DNA of 64,000 bases from Nocardia sp. GTDB lineage: Bacteria > Actinomycetota > Actinomycetes > Mycobacteriales > Mycobacteriaceae. Under the pieces are notes generated by a model. That model saw only the letters and a program-made list of their open reading frames with translations. It made no database searches and was not told the DNA's origin. The translations under genes were made by a program, and so were the position numbers. Below, piece by piece: positions 28,140 to 37,147 of the stretch (positions are counted from its first letter, which is position 1; every line of letters starts with the position of its first letter). The stretch spans positions 1-64,000 of the forward strand of contig NZ_JAODNK010000025.1 in assembly GCF_025465275.1 (NCBI RefSeq), in the 5' to 3' direction.

Positions 28140-29336
28140 ATGCACCGACTTCGTCACGGCGATACTGGACCAGCCGTAGCTGAGATTCGGAGCACCCTCG
28201 CAAGTCTCGGATTCCTGCACTCTCACCCGAATGCCGAGCCCGGCAACGGTAGTGGCGAGTACTGGAAGAACGTAGAAGCCACCTTCGACCACGACCTCGA
28301 CTCCGCGGTCCGCGCGTTTCAGCAGCATCGCGGCCTGCTCGTCGACGGCGTGGTCGGTCCGGCGACGTACCGGGCCCTCAAGGAAGCCTCCTATCGACTC
28401 GGCGCCCGCACGCTCATCTATCAGCTGTCGGCGCCGCTGTACGGCGATGATGTCGCCACCCTGCAGCGCCGCCTGCAGGATCTCGGTTTCTACGTGGGCC
28501 GGGTGGACGGGTTCTTCGGACCGCACACCCACGAGGGGCTCACCTCGTTCCAGCGCGAGATCGGCCTGGCCGGCGACGGCATCTGTGGTCCGGACACGCT
28601 CCGGTCCCTGGAACTGCTGGGAGCCCGTGTCACCGGCGGTAATCCGCATCGCATCGCCGAGGAAGAAGTGGTGCACCGGGCCGGGCCGCAGCTCACCGGC
28701 AAGCGCATCGTCATCGATCCGGGCCTGGGCGGTCCCGACAAGGGCGCACCGGTGCCCAGCGAATTCGGTGACGTGTACGAATCGGAGATCCTCTGGGATC
28801 TGGCCAGCCGGCTCGAGGGCCGTATGGCCGCCACCGGTATGGAGACGTTCCTGTCCCGGCCGTGGGGTGCGAATCCCTCCGATGCCGAAAGAGCCGAGAC
28901 GTCAAATACTTTCGACGCGGATCTGATGATCTCGCTGCGCTGCGCGGGCAACCCGAGCACCTCGGCGAGCGGGGTGGCGAGCTTCCACTTCGGCAATTCG
29001 CACGGGTCCACCTCGATGATCGGGCAGGTGCTGGCCGGTTTCATCCAGCGTGAGATCGTGGCGCGGACCTCATTGCAGGACTGCCGGACCCACGCCCGCA
29101 CCTGGGATCTGCTGCGCCTCACGAAGATGCCGACCGTACAGGTAGATATCGGCTACCTGACAAGCGATTACGACTCGACGGTGCTCACCAATCCGCGCAT
29201 GCGGGACGTGATCGCCGAAGCCATCCTCATCTCGGTGAAGCGGCTGTACCTGCTCGGCCAGGACGATCAGCCGACCGGTACGTACACCTTCGCCGAACTG
29301 CTCGCCGAGGAAATGGCCGCGGCCGAGCGCATCTGA
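28140..29336 (+). CDS. cwlM: CwlM-like N-acetylmuramoyl-L-alanine amidase homologue
   Basis: A 398-residue protein with two N-terminal peptidoglycan-binding repeats (GPAVAEIRSTLASLGFL...VRAFQQHRGLLVDGVVGPAT and DVATLQRRLQDLGFYVGRVDG...FGPHTHEGL) and a C-terminal amidase_3 fold (RIVIDPGLGGPDKG ... ETFLSRPWGANPSDAERA). There is no signal peptide, which agrees with mycobacterial CwlM (Rv3915). That protein is cytoplasmic and, when phosphorylated by PknB, activates MurA at the first step of peptidoglycan synthesis. ATG 28140 is chosen over the ORF-track start because the protein family begins at MHRLRHGD. A regulatory rather than hydrolytic role is therefore expected. Confidence 0.9.
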   Translation: MHRLRHGDTGPAVAEIRSTLASLGFLHSHPNAEPGNGSGEYWKNVEATFDHDLDSAVRAFQQHRGLLVDGVVGPATYRALKEASYRLGARTLIYQLSAPLYGDDVATLQRRLQDLGFYVGRVDGFFGPHTHEGLTSFQREIGLAGDGICGPDTLRSLELLGARVTGGNPHRIAEEEVVHRAGPQLTGKRIVIDPGLGGPDKGAPVPSEFGDVYESEILWDLASRLEGRMAATGMETFLSRPWGANPSDAERAETSNTFDADLMISLRCAGNPSTSASGVASFHFGNSHGSTSMIGQVLAGFIQREIVARTSLQDCRTHARTWDLLRLTKMPTVQVDIGYLTSDYDSTVLTNPRMRDVIAEAILISVKRLYLLGQDDQPTGTYTFAELLAEEMAAAERI

Positions 29337-29352
29337 GTCGCCCTTCGAACCG

Positions 29353-29394
29353 AAAAACCCCGTCCTCCCGAATACCTCGGGACGACGGGGTTTT
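29353..29394. terminator. Bidirectional intrinsic terminator between cwlM and the convergent acetyltransferase gene
   Basis: AAAACCCCGTC pairs with GACGGGGTTTT (11 bp). The A run on one side and the T run on the other make it work for both convergent genes. It is the cleanest intrinsic terminator in the window. Confidence 0.92.
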
Positions 29395-29411
29395 CTACTG
29401 TCCGGACCCGA

Positions 29412-30182
29412 TCAGAGGGTGATCAGGCGGTTCGGCATGGTCATCGCCGCGGTCGCGAGCAGCTGATCCAGCGCGCGCTCCACGTCTTCCTTCCAGAGGT
29501 GGTCGCTGTCCAGTTCCAAGCGCAGGCGCGGGAAACGGTGATGCGGGGCAACCACTTTGAAACCGACCTCCTCCAGGAAATCGGCATCGATCATGCAGGT
29601 CTCCGGCGTGCACACGGACGCAGGCGACGGCTTGGAGGACGTACGCGGGGAAGCGGGCGCGATCCGCTCCATGAACATCATGGACCCGAGATCCGCCATC
29701 GAGGTGGACGACGGATCCGAGCGAATCCCGAAGGACTCGATGGCTCGCACACCACGACGCACCAGATCGCCCACCACGGCCTGAATCAGCTGCTGGGCTA
29801 CATCATTTGTCTGATACGGAAATTCGGCCCCCAGCGTGGTCAGCAGGACCGCATCCGGGCTCACCGGGGAGGTGGGGAACAGTCCGGCGCGCGGTGACGA
29901 GCTCGGCGGCGAATACAGCGCGCAGCCGGCCGGCTGACCGTCGATCAGCGCGATCTGCCCACACGAGCCCCACTCCAGGAGCACGGTGGACAGCCAGGCC
30001 TCCTTTTCGAAGACCGGGTCACTGAATTCACGGGAGTCCGCAGCCACCGCCGGATCGAGCTCCCAGAACACGCACCGCCGGGCATGTGCCGGAAGTTTGT
30101 CGAGTCCGCCGAGGGTTAGTGCGGTAACGCTGGTCGACACCGCTCTGCTCAGCCTCCAGCTGTCCGATTCATCCACACTCAC
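29412..30182 (-). CDS. GNAT-like acetyltransferase domain protein (Rv3916c homologue)
   Basis: A 256-residue soluble protein found between cwlM and parB in mycobacteria and nocardiae. It has GNAT-like features: a beta-strand with small-residue turn (GQIALIDGQPAGCALY) and a later QQLIQAVVGDLVRRGVRAIESFG that could carry the acetyl-CoA loop. The canonical R/Q-x-x-G-x-G/A is not obvious, so catalytic activity is uncertain. The substrate is unknown. Confidence 0.75.
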   Translation of the reverse strand: MSVDESDSWRLSRAVSTSVTALTLGGLDKLPAHARRCVFWELDPAVAADSREFSDPVFEKEAWLSTVLLEWGSCGQIALIDGQPAGCALYSPPSSSPRAGLFPTSPVSPDAVLLTTLGAEFPYQTNDVAQQLIQAVVGDLVRRGVRAIESFGIRSDPSSTSMADLGSMMFMERIAPASPRTSSKPSPASVCTPETCMIDADFLEEVGFKVVAPHHRFPRLRLELDSDHLWKEDVERALDQLLATAAMTMPNRLITL

Positions 30183-30358
30183 GCCGCATCAATATCTGCT
30201 CGCCAGCAAGAATAAGCGATCAAAGCAACACGCCTCTCCGGGCCTAGAAAACTCCGGCGTCACTGTGACGTTTCAGCCCCAACCCTCGGGTAGGGGCCCC
30301 GAACCTCGGAAATTCTGCTCCGAGAGCTCGGGGGTGGGGGTAGGGCCCCGATTTCGCT

Positions 30359-31375
30359 CTAAGGCTTGGACTGCTCCATCATGCTGACGATCCGCTCCAG
30401 ATCATCGATGGAACCGAACTCGACCGTGATCTTGCCCTTGCGTTTGCCGAGCGCCACCGTGACGCGAGTGTCGAAGGATTCCGACAGTCGCTCTGCCACA
30501 TCCTGCAGCCCCGGCATCTGAATCGGTTTGCGCTTGGCCGCCGGGGGAGTGGCCGCGGCATCCGGGTTCCGATTGGCCAGAGTGACAGCCTCTTCGGTGG
30601 CCCGGACCGACATACCCTCGGCCACGATCCGTGCGGCCAGCGCTTCCTGTGCTTCGGCTCCGGCCTCCAGCGCGAGCACCGCGCGGGCATGCCCGGCGGA
30701 AAGTACGCCGGCCGCCACCCGCCGCTGCACCGGAATCGGAAGTTTCAGCAGGCGAATCATATTCGTCACGACCGGTCGGGAACGGCCGATTCGCGAAGCC
30801 AGTTCCTCGTGGGTGACGCCGAACTCCTCCAGCAATTGCTGATAGGCGGCCGCCTCTTCGAGAGGATTCAACTGCACGCGATGGATGTTCTCCAGCAACG
30901 CATCCCGCAGCAGCGACTCGTCCGCGGTCTCTCGGACGATGGCCGGGATGGCGGGCAGGCCCGCCTCCTGGCTTGCACGCCAACGCCGCTCGCCCATGAT
31001 GAGCTGATACTTCGGGGTCGGCAGGCTCTCCACCTGACGCACCACGATCGGCTGCATGAGGCCGAACTCCTTGATGGAGTGCACCAGTTCGGCGAGCGCC
31101 TCGTCCTCGAAAACCTGACGCGGCTGCTTCGGATTCGGCACGATCTGGTCGTGCGGAATCTCCCGGTACACCGCACCCGCATCGGCCGCGTCGGCGCCGT
31201 CGACCGGATCCGGAACCCGGTGCAGGAAGGCCGAAGCCGGCTGCGGTCCGATCGGGTCCACGCCGATGACGACATTGGCGGCAGCGCTGCCGAGTCCGCC
31301 CGGTGTGGCTGCGGGCCCGGTAGGGATCAGCGCGGCCAGACCGCGTCCCAGTCCACCCTTCTTCGCCTGACTCAT
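30359..31375 (-). CDS. parB: Chromosome-partitioning protein ParB
   Basis: A 338-residue ParB. The N-terminal [14 protein letters not shown] is the ParA-interacting start. The CTP-binding ParB/Srx domain carries PNPKQPR and the arginine patch GERRWRAS. The helix-turn-helix is [22 protein letters not shown], and the C-terminal dimer domain ends the protein. It binds parS sites near oriC (four candidates in this window) and slides to form the partition complex. It lies 45 bases downstream of parA in the same transcript. The 176-base gap to the next gene holds GC-rich repeats but no gene. Confidence 0.97.
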   Translation of the reverse strand: MSQAKKGGLGRGLAALIPTGPAATPGGLGSAAANVVIGVDPIGPQPASAFLHRVPDPVDGADAADAGAVYREIPHDQIVPNPKQPRQVFEDEALAELVHSIKEFGLMQPIVVRQVESLPTPKYQLIMGERRWRASQEAGLPAIPAIVRETADESLLRDALLENIHRVQLNPLEEAAAYQQLLEEFGVTHEELASRIGRSRPVVTNMIRLLKLPIPVQRRVAAGVLSAGHARAVLALEAGAEAQEALAARIVAEGMSVRATEEAVTLANRNPDAAATPPAAKRKPIQMPGLQDVAERLSESFDTRVTVALGKRKGKITVEFGSIDDLERIVSMMEQSKP

Positions 31376-31420
31376 CGGTCTACTGACCCCTCTCGTTGTT
31401 CACCGCAGCCGAAATTGTCA

Positions 31421-32443
31421 TTACACACCCGATCCCGTATCGGGTAGCAATGCGGGCTCCTGACGCGCCGAGCGGGAAGCCATCTCACGTCCCGCGTCCA
31501 GGTAACTCATGGCGCCACGTGAACCCGGGTCGTAGTCGAGCACGGTCATGCCGTAACCCGGGGCCTCGGAAACCTTCACACTGCGGGGGATCACGGCCTT
31601 CAGCACGGTGTCACCGAAGTGGTTGCGCACCTCCTCCGCCACCTGATCGGCGAGCTTGGTGCGGCCGTCGTACATGGTGAGAACAACGGTGGAGACATGC
31701 AATTCAGGGTTGAGATGTGACTGCACCAGACCGATATTGCGCATCAGCTGACCCACGCCCTCCAGCGCGTAGTACTCACACTGAATGGGGATCAGCACCT
31801 CCTTCGCCGCGACGAGCGCATTGACGGTGAGCAATCCGAGCGACGGCGGGCAGTCGATCATGACGTAGTCGATGTCGTATCCGGCGAGATTGGCTTCCTG
31901 AATGGCCGTCTTCAACCGGCCCTCGCGGGCGACCATCGAGACGAGTTCGATCTCCGCGCCGGCCAGATCAATGGTGGCGGGGATGCACATGAGGCGCTCA
32001 TTGTGCGGGCTCTGCTGGATGGCGTCCCGCACCGTGCACTCACCGATGAGCAGTTCGTAGCTCGACGGAATACCGGAGTGGTGGGGGATACCCAGCGCGG
32101 TGCTGGCATTGCCCTGCGGATCGAGATCGACGACCAGCACCCGCATACCCTGAATCGCCAGTGCGGCGGCCAGATTCACGGTCGTGGTGGTTTTGCCGAC
32201 GCCGCCCTTCTGGTTGGCGATGGTGATGACCCGCTGCTCCTTGGGGCGCTGCACCTCCGAGTTCTTGCTGGGATGCAAGACCTGGCTGGCGCGCTGCGCT
32301 TCGGCGGCAATGGGCGTCTCGGTGGGGGAGATGTTCCCGAACGGGGTGCGGCTGAACTCCTCCGCGTCGAAGGTCCCGGTATCGAGCATGCCGGGCACTC
32401 GGGACGTTGTTTCCCGTGAAACATTCGCCGGACCGTTGGACAT
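31421..32443 (-). CDS. parA: Chromosome-partitioning ATPase ParA
   Basis: A 340-residue Walker-type ATPase. The deviant Walker A is KGGVGKTTTT with VDLDPQGNAS following, and the switch segment is VMIDCPPSLGLLTVNAL. The first 80 residues are a disordered extension typical of actinobacterial ParA. I start at MSNGPANVSRE (32443); the ORF track extends 26 codons upstream. A parS-like site sits inside codons 7-13. It cooperates with ParB in segregating origins; in mycobacteria it also links to polar growth proteins. Confidence 0.95.
   Translation of the reverse strand: MSNGPANVSRETTSRVPGMLDTGTFDAEEFSRTPFGNISPTETPIAAEAQRASQVLHPSKNSEVQRPKEQRVITIANQKGGVGKTTTTVNLAAALAIQGMRVLVVDLDPQGNASTALGIPHHSGIPSSYELLIGECTVRDAIQQSPHNERLMCIPATIDLAGAEIELVSMVAREGRLKTAIQEANLAGYDIDYVMIDCPPSLGLLTVNALVAAKEVLIPIQCEYYALEGVGQLMRNIGLVQSHLNPELHVSTVVLTMYDGRTKLADQVAEEVRNHFGDTVLKAVIPRSVKVSEAPGYGMTVLDYDPGSRGAMSYLDAGREMASRSARQEPALLPDTGSGV
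32408..32423. promoter_or_regulatory. parS site 1 (inside parA)
   Basis: TGTTTCCCGTGAAACA differs from the consensus TGTTTCACGTGAAACA by one base. It lies within the 5' coding part of parA. Confidence 0.9.
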
Positions 32444-32769
32444 ACAGGCTCCTAACCCCGAGAACTCAAAGACACGTGGCCGAGCGTGGCAGCAGGATCG
32501 ACAGCAGGCCGACCGCGCCACACTGCGTTGTCACCGAGATGGTGCGAGGTACGAGATCGATACCCATTCGAAGCCGTTCCCGACTGCCGGGCAGTCGATT
32601 TGGAGCCGCTGCCGGGCACCGCGGTCTGCGCTCACACTCGACGTTCACTAGCTTGCCAGTACGGGACACAATACGGAAGTTGAACGGCAATGAACTCCAT
32701 CCGACACGCTGAAACCGCCGGGCAATCAGCAGATTTCGCACTCGGCCGCACCGGGCGGGGCTGGGCGCA

Positions 32770-32785
32770 TGTTTCCCGTGAAACA
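32770..32785. promoter_or_regulatory. parS site 2 (parA-rsmG intergenic)
   Basis: TGTTTCCCGTGAAACA again, one mismatch to consensus and identical to site 1. It lies in the 549-base gap between rsmG and parA. Confidence 0.9.
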
Positions 32786-32813
32786 ACACGGCGCAGCCGG
32801 GGACGGAAAGCAC

Positions 32814-32853
32814 GAAGCGGGCGAGACGGCGGGGCTGCCGTCTCGCCCGCTTC
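32814..32853. terminator. Long perfect hairpin in the rsmG-parA gap
   Basis: A 17-bp perfect inverted repeat, GAAGCGGGCGAGACGGC / GCCGTCTCGCCCGCTTC, with a six-base loop. There is no T tail. The gap (32444-32992) otherwise contains parS site 2 and AT-rich sequence near the rsmG end; no gene is supported in it. The hairpin probably ends the rpmH-rsmG transcript before parAB. Confidence 0.65.
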
Positions 32854-32992
32854 GACTCGGGGCGGGGGTGCGACTACTGCGCCGAGAGACTGCCGAGCAG
32901 ACCGCTGAGGGGGTTGCTCCCGGAGAAACCGGTGCCACCTGGAGTAGTGGGCTGGTTCGTCACTGTGACGGCAATTTTGAACGATCTATATT

Positions 32993-33712
32993 TCAATTAT
33001 TCCGGGCGCGCGATTTACGGCGTTCGCTCCGGGGGAGACGCTCGGCGCTGATCACCATCGTGGGGGTCTCCAGGACACCGACTCCGCATTCGAGGACCTC
33101 GGCATGGCCCGCGCCCGCCTTGGTGAGATCGGCGCGATCGCGTTCCAATTCCTCGATCGCGCTGATGCCCTTGAGCGCCAGCATTCGCCCGTGATCGTGG
33201 ATCAGCGGCATGGACCAACCGGCCAGCCGCGCCAGGGGAGCGACCGCGCGGGAGGTGACCACATCCGCGCCGCCCGCTTCCTTCTTCACGCCCGCCTGTT
33301 CGGCCCGGCCGCGGACGACGGTGATATCGAGTCCGGCGGCTTCGATGAACTCGGCCAGGAAAACGGTGCGGCGAAGCAGCGGCTCCACCAAGGTGATTCG
33401 AAGATCCGGGCGGGCGATGGCGAGGGGGATGCCGGGCAGGCCCGCACCGCTGCCGACATCGACCACGGTCGCGCCCTGGGGGATGAGCTCACCGATCACC
33501 GCGCAATTGAGGATGTGCCGATCCCACAGCCGGGGCACCTCACGCGGACCGATCAGGCCGCGCTCCACACCCGCGCCCGCGAGGGCGGTGTAGTAGCGGC
33601 GGGCCAGCTCCAGCCGGTTCCCGAAGACCACCGTCGCAGCGGCGGGCGGTTCCGGCTCAGTTGGCATTGCTGCCTGATCGGTCATCTCGGTGCCAGGTTC
33701 CACGTGAAACAT
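32993..33712 (-). CDS. rsmG: 16S rRNA (guanine-527-N7) methyltransferase RsmG
   Basis: A 239-residue SAM-dependent methyltransferase that modifies G527 of 16S rRNA; loss in other bacteria gives low-level streptomycin resistance. It shows [18 protein letters not shown], the SAM-binding [20 protein letters not shown] and [15 protein letters not shown]. The start [10 protein letters not shown] at 33712 overlaps a parS site, which is why such proteins often begin MFHVE; a Met at residue 10 is an alternative because the AGG before the first ATG is immediately adjacent. Confidence 0.95.
   Translation of the reverse strand: MFHVEPGTEMTDQAAMPTEPEPPAAATVVFGNRLELARRYYTALAGAGVERGLIGPREVPRLWDRHILNCAVIGELIPQGATVVDVGSGAGLPGIPLAIARPDLRITLVEPLLRRTVFLAEFIEAAGLDITVVRGRAEQAGVKKEAGGADVVTSRAVAPLARLAGWSMPLIHDHGRMLALKGISAIEELERDRADLTKAGAGHAEVLECGVGVLETPTMVISAERLPRSERRKSRARNN
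33696..33711. promoter_or_regulatory. parS site 3 (overlapping rsmG start)
   Basis: GGTTCCACGTGAAACA has two mismatches to the parS consensus and retains the central CACGTG. It overlaps the first codons of rsmG. Confidence 0.75.
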
Positions 33713-33762
33713 CCTTCCGAACTGATGACGAACAATCGGGCCGTCTTACAAATGACAAGGGT

Positions 33763-33794
33763 AGGGCCCCCGGTCTGATCGACGCGGGGGCCCT
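33763..33794. terminator. Hairpin between khpB and rsmG
   Basis: AGGGCCCCC pairs with GGGGGCCCT around a 14-base loop in the 100-base gap after khpB. It could attenuate transcription into rsmG. Confidence 0.5.
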
Positions 33795-33812
33795 GCCTCA
33801 ACAGTGTGCGTG

Positions 33813-34388
33813 TCACGCGGGGAGAACGACGACCCGTCGGCTCGGCTCCACGCCTTCGCTCTCGCTGATGACGCCGTCGACGGCGGCCACCGCGTCGTGC
33901 ACGATCTTGCGCTCGAACGGAGTCATGGGGGTGAGCGCCTCACGCTCCCCGGACTCCAGCACCCGCTTGGCCGCCTCGGTGCCGAGCGCACTCAGCTCCT
34001 CGCGACGGCCGGCCCGCCAGCCCGCGACATCCAGCATGAGACGGCTGCGCACGCCGGTCGACTGCTGCACGGCCAGCCGGGTCAGCTCCTGTAGCGCGTC
34101 CAGCACCTCGCCGCGACGGCCCACCAGTTTGTCCAGATCCTTGCCACCGTCGATGCTCACGATGGCGCGATCGCCGTCGACGTCGAGATCGATATCGCCG
34201 TCGAAGTCGAGGACATCGAGCAACTGCTCCAGGTAGTCGCCCGCGATCTCACCCTCTTCGATGAGTGCTTCTTCGGCATCCACCACGGTCTCGGTCGATG
34301 CCTCCGCCGCTGCCTCATCAACAGATCCAGCCGGTGCCGCCGTCGCAGCAGTCACAGTGGGGTCCCCTCCGTCTGTTTCAACAGTCAT
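33813..34388 (-). CDS. khpB: KhpB/Jag-like RNA-binding protein (KH and R3H domains)
   Basis: A 191-residue protein with an acidic N-terminal 50 residues, a KH-type domain (AIVSIDGGKDLDKLVGRRGE, where GRRG stands for the GxxG loop) and a C-terminal R3H domain (LTPMTPFERKIVHDAV ... GVEPSRRVVVLP). It binds RNA with a KhpA partner and is linked to cell-wall and division control in other Gram-positives. It lies between yidC and rsmG as in all Corynebacteriales. Confidence 0.93.
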   Translation of the reverse strand: MTVETDGGDPTVTAATAAPAGSVDEAAAEASTETVVDAEEALIEEGEIAGDYLEQLLDVLDFDGDIDLDVDGDRAIVSIDGGKDLDKLVGRRGEVLDALQELTRLAVQQSTGVRSRLMLDVAGWRAGRREELSALGTEAAKRVLESGEREALTPMTPFERKIVHDAVAAVDGVISESEGVEPSRRVVVLPA

Positions 34389-34435
34389 TGTTGTTCCTTC
34401 ATCTGGAGTTGTCGGCGCAGGGCGCCACGAGAAGA

Positions 34436-35533
34436 TCAGCGGCGCCGCTTCTGGTTGGCGCGACCACGGTTGCCGGACCGCTTCTTGGCCTGATTCGAGT
34501 TCGGCTTCGACTGATTCGAGTTCGGCTTGGAGCCGTTCTGCGCGGACTGCGGCGCATCGGACTTCGCCATATCGACCCCGTTGGAGTCGACCACGGGCGC
34601 GTCCTCGACAGCCGTCTTCTTACGCGTATCGACCGGCCTGGCACCCGGCTTCGGCGCATTCTGCGCGCGACGCTCCAGGGCAATGTTCTTCTTCTCGTCG
34701 TCTTCCTTCTCCATACGACCGAAGACGAGATGCTGCTGCGCGTAGGTCCAGATGTTGTTGGAGACCCAGTAGAGCAGGATGGCGATCGGCAGGAACGGAC
34801 CACCGACGATGACGCCCAGCGGGAACACGTACAGCGCCAGCTTGTTCATCATGGCGGCCTGCGGGTTGGCGGCGGCCGCCTCGCTCTGCCGCTGCACCGA
34901 GGCGCGCGCGTTGAAGTGCGTCGCCAGTCCGGCGATGATCATCAGCGGGATGGAGACGGCCGCGATGGCCACCTTGCTGGGCACGCCGCCGTACTGGGCG
35001 AACGACTCCAGCACATTCGCCTTCTCGGTCATGAAGCCCGAGAGGGGAGCGCCGAAAAGCCGTGCCGTAAGGAAGGATTGAACGTCGCCCGCGCTGAAGA
35101 TGTAGTTCGCGGTGTGCGCATTCTGCTCCGGCGTCATGCCGATCTGACCGATACCGGTACCGGTGCGGTTGAACGAGCGCAGCACATGGAACAGGCCGAG
35201 GAAGACCGGCACCTGCAGCAGCACGGGCAGGCAGCCCATGAGCGGGTTGAAGCCGTGATCCTTCTGCAGCTTCTGCATCTCGACCGTCATCTGCTGACGG
35301 TCGTTCTTGTACTTCTTCTGCAGTTCCTTGATCTGCGGCTGCAGCTCCTGCATCTGCTTCGTGGTGCGGACCTGCTTGACGAACGGCTTGTACAGCACCA
35401 ACCGCAGCGTGAATACGAGGAACACCACCGACAGCGCCCAGGCGAACCCGCTGTCCTTGCCGAGCACGAACCCGAAGGCTTGGTGCCAGAACCACAGAAT
35501 GGCCGACACCGGGTAGTAGATGAAATCGAGCAC
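34436..35533 (-). CDS. yidC: Membrane protein insertase YidC
   Basis: A 365-residue Oxa1/YidC insertase that places membrane proteins into the cytoplasmic membrane alone or with SecYEG. It begins [20 protein letters not shown], has the helix-loop [18 protein letters not shown] with a long cytoplasmic coiled coil ([21 protein letters not shown]), and the conserved [20 protein letters not shown]. Five membrane helices are visible. The C-terminal 60 residues are Asn/Lys/Arg-rich with SKPNSNQ repeats, a basic ribosome-binding tail. It follows yidD by 4 bases. Confidence 0.95.
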   Translation of the reverse strand: MLDFIYYPVSAILWFWHQAFGFVLGKDSGFAWALSVVFLVFTLRLVLYKPFVKQVRTTKQMQELQPQIKELQKKYKNDRQQMTVEMQKLQKDHGFNPLMGCLPVLLQVPVFLGLFHVLRSFNRTGTGIGQIGMTPEQNAHTANYIFSAGDVQSFLTARLFGAPLSGFMTEKANVLESFAQYGGVPSKVAIAAVSIPLMIIAGLATHFNARASVQRQSEAAAANPQAAMMNKLALYVFPLGVIVGGPFLPIAILLYWVSNNIWTYAQQHLVFGRMEKEDDEKKNIALERRAQNAPKPGARPVDTRKKTAVEDAPVVDSNGVDMAKSDAPQSAQNGSKPNSNQSKPNSNQAKKRSGNRGRANQKRRR

Positions 35534-35537
35534 GGCG

Positions 35538-35864
35538 TTATGTACTCCCGTCGTTCGTATCGCCGGTCACCGCGGACGATGACCCTTCATAGGCTGCTGC
35601 CGCGTGCCGGTGTCGTGAAGCACGTTCCGGTACGGGGTCCCACCCACCAGGGTGCCAGGGCGCGCATTTCGCAAGACGCACGGCTGCCAGTCCGAGTCCG
35701 ACGAACAGACCGCGCGTGCGCAGTGCGGTGACCGCGTACTCGCTACACGTGGGAGTGAAGCGACATGTCGGCATGCGGGTGGGGGAGATGTAGGTCCGAT
35801 ACAGCTCGATGAGGAATATCAGAGCTTTGGCCGGTAAGCGGGCCGCCGCGCGCAGCGCGTTCAT
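35538..35864 (-). CDS. yidD: Membrane protein insertion efficiency factor YidD
   Basis: A 108-residue small amphipathic membrane-associated protein with the family hallmark [19 protein letters not shown] and the C-terminal HPGGWDPVP (CAPWHPGG). It overlaps rnpA by four bases. It assists YidC-dependent insertion. Confidence 0.95.
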   Translation of the reverse strand: MNALRAAARLPAKALIFLIELYRTYISPTRMPTCRFTPTCSEYAVTALRTRGLFVGLGLAAVRLAKCAPWHPGGWDPVPERASRHRHAAAAYEGSSSAVTGDTNDGST

Positions 35865-36265
35865 GACTCGCTTGATTCACTGGAAGCCACAGAATCGGCC
35901 AGGGTGCCGAGTTTGCGCAGCCCACCACGAATCTGCCGTTCGAGCTCGGCGGAGGAGGCGGCCGCGGCGCCCGGCAGGGCGCGCAGCACGATATCCGTGC
36001 AGTCGGGCAGTTCCGCCGCGACGCCTGCACAGATATGACGCAGGCGGCGGGCCACCCGGTGGCGAACCACCGCGTTACCCACCGCCTTGCTGACGATCAA
36101 GCCGAAACGCGGACCGCCCACCCGTATGGATGGTTGCGGCCCGCTGGACTGATCGTCGTGTAGCAGTACGTGCACAACGAGATCCCGCTTCCCGATCCGC
36201 CGGCCCTGGCGCACCGTCCGGGAAAAGTCGGTACGCCGGTGCAGCCGATACGGCTCAGGCAGCAC
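35861..36265 (-). CDS. rnpA: Ribonuclease P protein component
   Basis: A 134-residue basic protein binding the RNase P RNA for 5' tRNA maturation. The RNR-type motif is KAVGNAVVRHRVARRLRHI, in which the usual RNR reads RHR; the N-terminus LPEPYRLHRRTDFSRTVRQG is typical. It lies downstream of rpmH as in nearly all bacteria. Only the N-to-H change in the RNR motif is noteworthy. Confidence 0.95.
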   Translation of the reverse strand: MLPEPYRLHRRTDFSRTVRQGRRIGKRDLVVHVLLHDDQSSGPQPSIRVGGPRFGLIVSKAVGNAVVRHRVARRLRHICAGVAAELPDCTDIVLRALPGAAAASSAELERQIRGGLRKLGTLADSVASSESSES

Positions 36266-36333
36266 CGATGCGTCCGGCGCAGTGCGGGTGGAGAAGAGAA
36301 CGGAAGTCGTTCATAGAGCCGTGCATGGGACCC

Positions 36334-36371
36334 CACGGCGAGCCGTGCTTACGCCGCCACGGCGAGCCGTG
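36334..36371. repeat. Twin hairpins between rpmH and rnpA
   Basis: The 14-mer CACGGCGAGCCGTG, itself a 6-bp stem with a GA loop, occurs twice (36334-36347 and 36358-36371), 10 bases apart. It lies in the 134-base rpmH-rnpA spacer and could mark mRNA processing or attenuation between the abundant L34 and the scarce RnpA. Confidence 0.7.
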
Positions 36372-36399
36372 AACAAGCCGCCGCATCCGGGGTTCCGAA

Positions 36400-36543
36400 T
36401 CAGGCAGTCAGCTTGTCGCGGCCCTTGCCACGACGCGCCGACACGATGGCGCGACCCGCACGGGTACGCATCCGGAGACGGAAGCCGTGGACGCGCGCCC
36501 GACGACGGTTGTTCGGCTGGAACGTCCGCTTGCCCTTGGCCAC
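36400..36543 (-). CDS. rpmH: 50S ribosomal protein L34
   Basis: A 47-residue protein too short for the ORF track: [20 protein letters not shown], then [20 protein letters not shown] and a short GRDKLTA end. It starts with GTG at 36543, with a GAGGAGTG stretch upstream (plus strand CACTCCTC at 36550). Length and sequence are fully typical of actinobacterial L34. First gene of the rpmH-rnpA-yidD-yidC-khpB-rsmG cluster. Confidence 0.97.
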   Translation of the reverse strand: MAKGKRTFQPNNRRRARVHGFRLRMRTRAGRAIVSARRGKGRDKLTA

Positions 36544-36745
36544 GGTCAACACTCCTCATAGGTGGGGGCGTCGGTTGACGCCCGAAGTTTTTCGGTGAAA
36601 CGGTGTTGCAACGCGACGAATCAGATCCATCGGTGCAAATACCCTTGTCGGCACGGGCAGCACACAGCCGCCACCGCACCATAGGGTGACTGTAGAAGGG
36701 TACTGATCTGCTGGACGAGGGTCAAACTCGGGGGTAGGGACCGGA

Positions 36746-36783
36746 CAACTGATCTCGTAAGGTCCGGGTAACTCCCGGGGTAC
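36746..36783 (+). promoter_or_regulatory. 38-bp element shared with the mutT4 upstream region (copy 2)
   Basis: CAACTGATCTCGTAAGGTCC followed by GGGTAACTCCCGGGGTAC matches the element at 17141-17178 in 31 of 38 positions. It lies about 365 bases before dnaA. The core GTAACTC-n-CCGGGTAC pairs two GTAAC/GTAC half-sites, reminiscent of direct-repeat MtrA-type sites, but the identity of any binder is speculative. Confidence 0.55.
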
Positions 36784-36995
36784 CCCCAAAATCGGTTCGG
36801 CTCCCACCCGGCGGCACGCGTGCCCAGGTGTCAACGGCTCCCCAGCTGTGCGCCAAAGTTCCGGGGAGGCGGAATGGTGTACGGTCCTTGGCAGACGTCA
36901 CCCGACCTAGCGTGTAGTTGCCAGCTGATTGCTGAAGAACCGCAGGTCTACGTCCGTTTGGGGGGATTCGACGGGATGCGACACGCATCCCCAGG

Positions 36996-37015
36996 TTGTC
37001 CACATCTGTGGATAA
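36996..37015. promoter_or_regulatory. Pair of inverted DnaA boxes upstream of dnaA
   Basis: TTGTCCACA (36996-37004) and TGTGGATAA (37007-37015, i.e. TTATCCACA on the minus strand) face each other two bases apart, about 135 bases before the dnaA start. Both are perfect or near-perfect DnaA boxes and suggest autoregulation. The rest of the 604-base rpmH-dnaA gap holds promoters in both directions and the 38-bp element; no gene is seen in it. Confidence 0.8.
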
Positions 37016-37147
37016 TTGTGTGGAAACACCCTTGGAGTGGCATATTCGTGTGGCTGACGGTCCTCGTCGTCGCCCGGTTACCTGGGGGAATCGAGCAGTC
37101 GCCGCCCGTCTGCTCCAATCGACATTGCTCCGGGGAGGACTACGTTC

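Noticed and set aside
32466-32813. 115-codon minus-strand ORF between rsmG and parA
   Set aside because: Composition and position over parS site 2 fit non-coding sequence; the start overlaps the strong hairpin.
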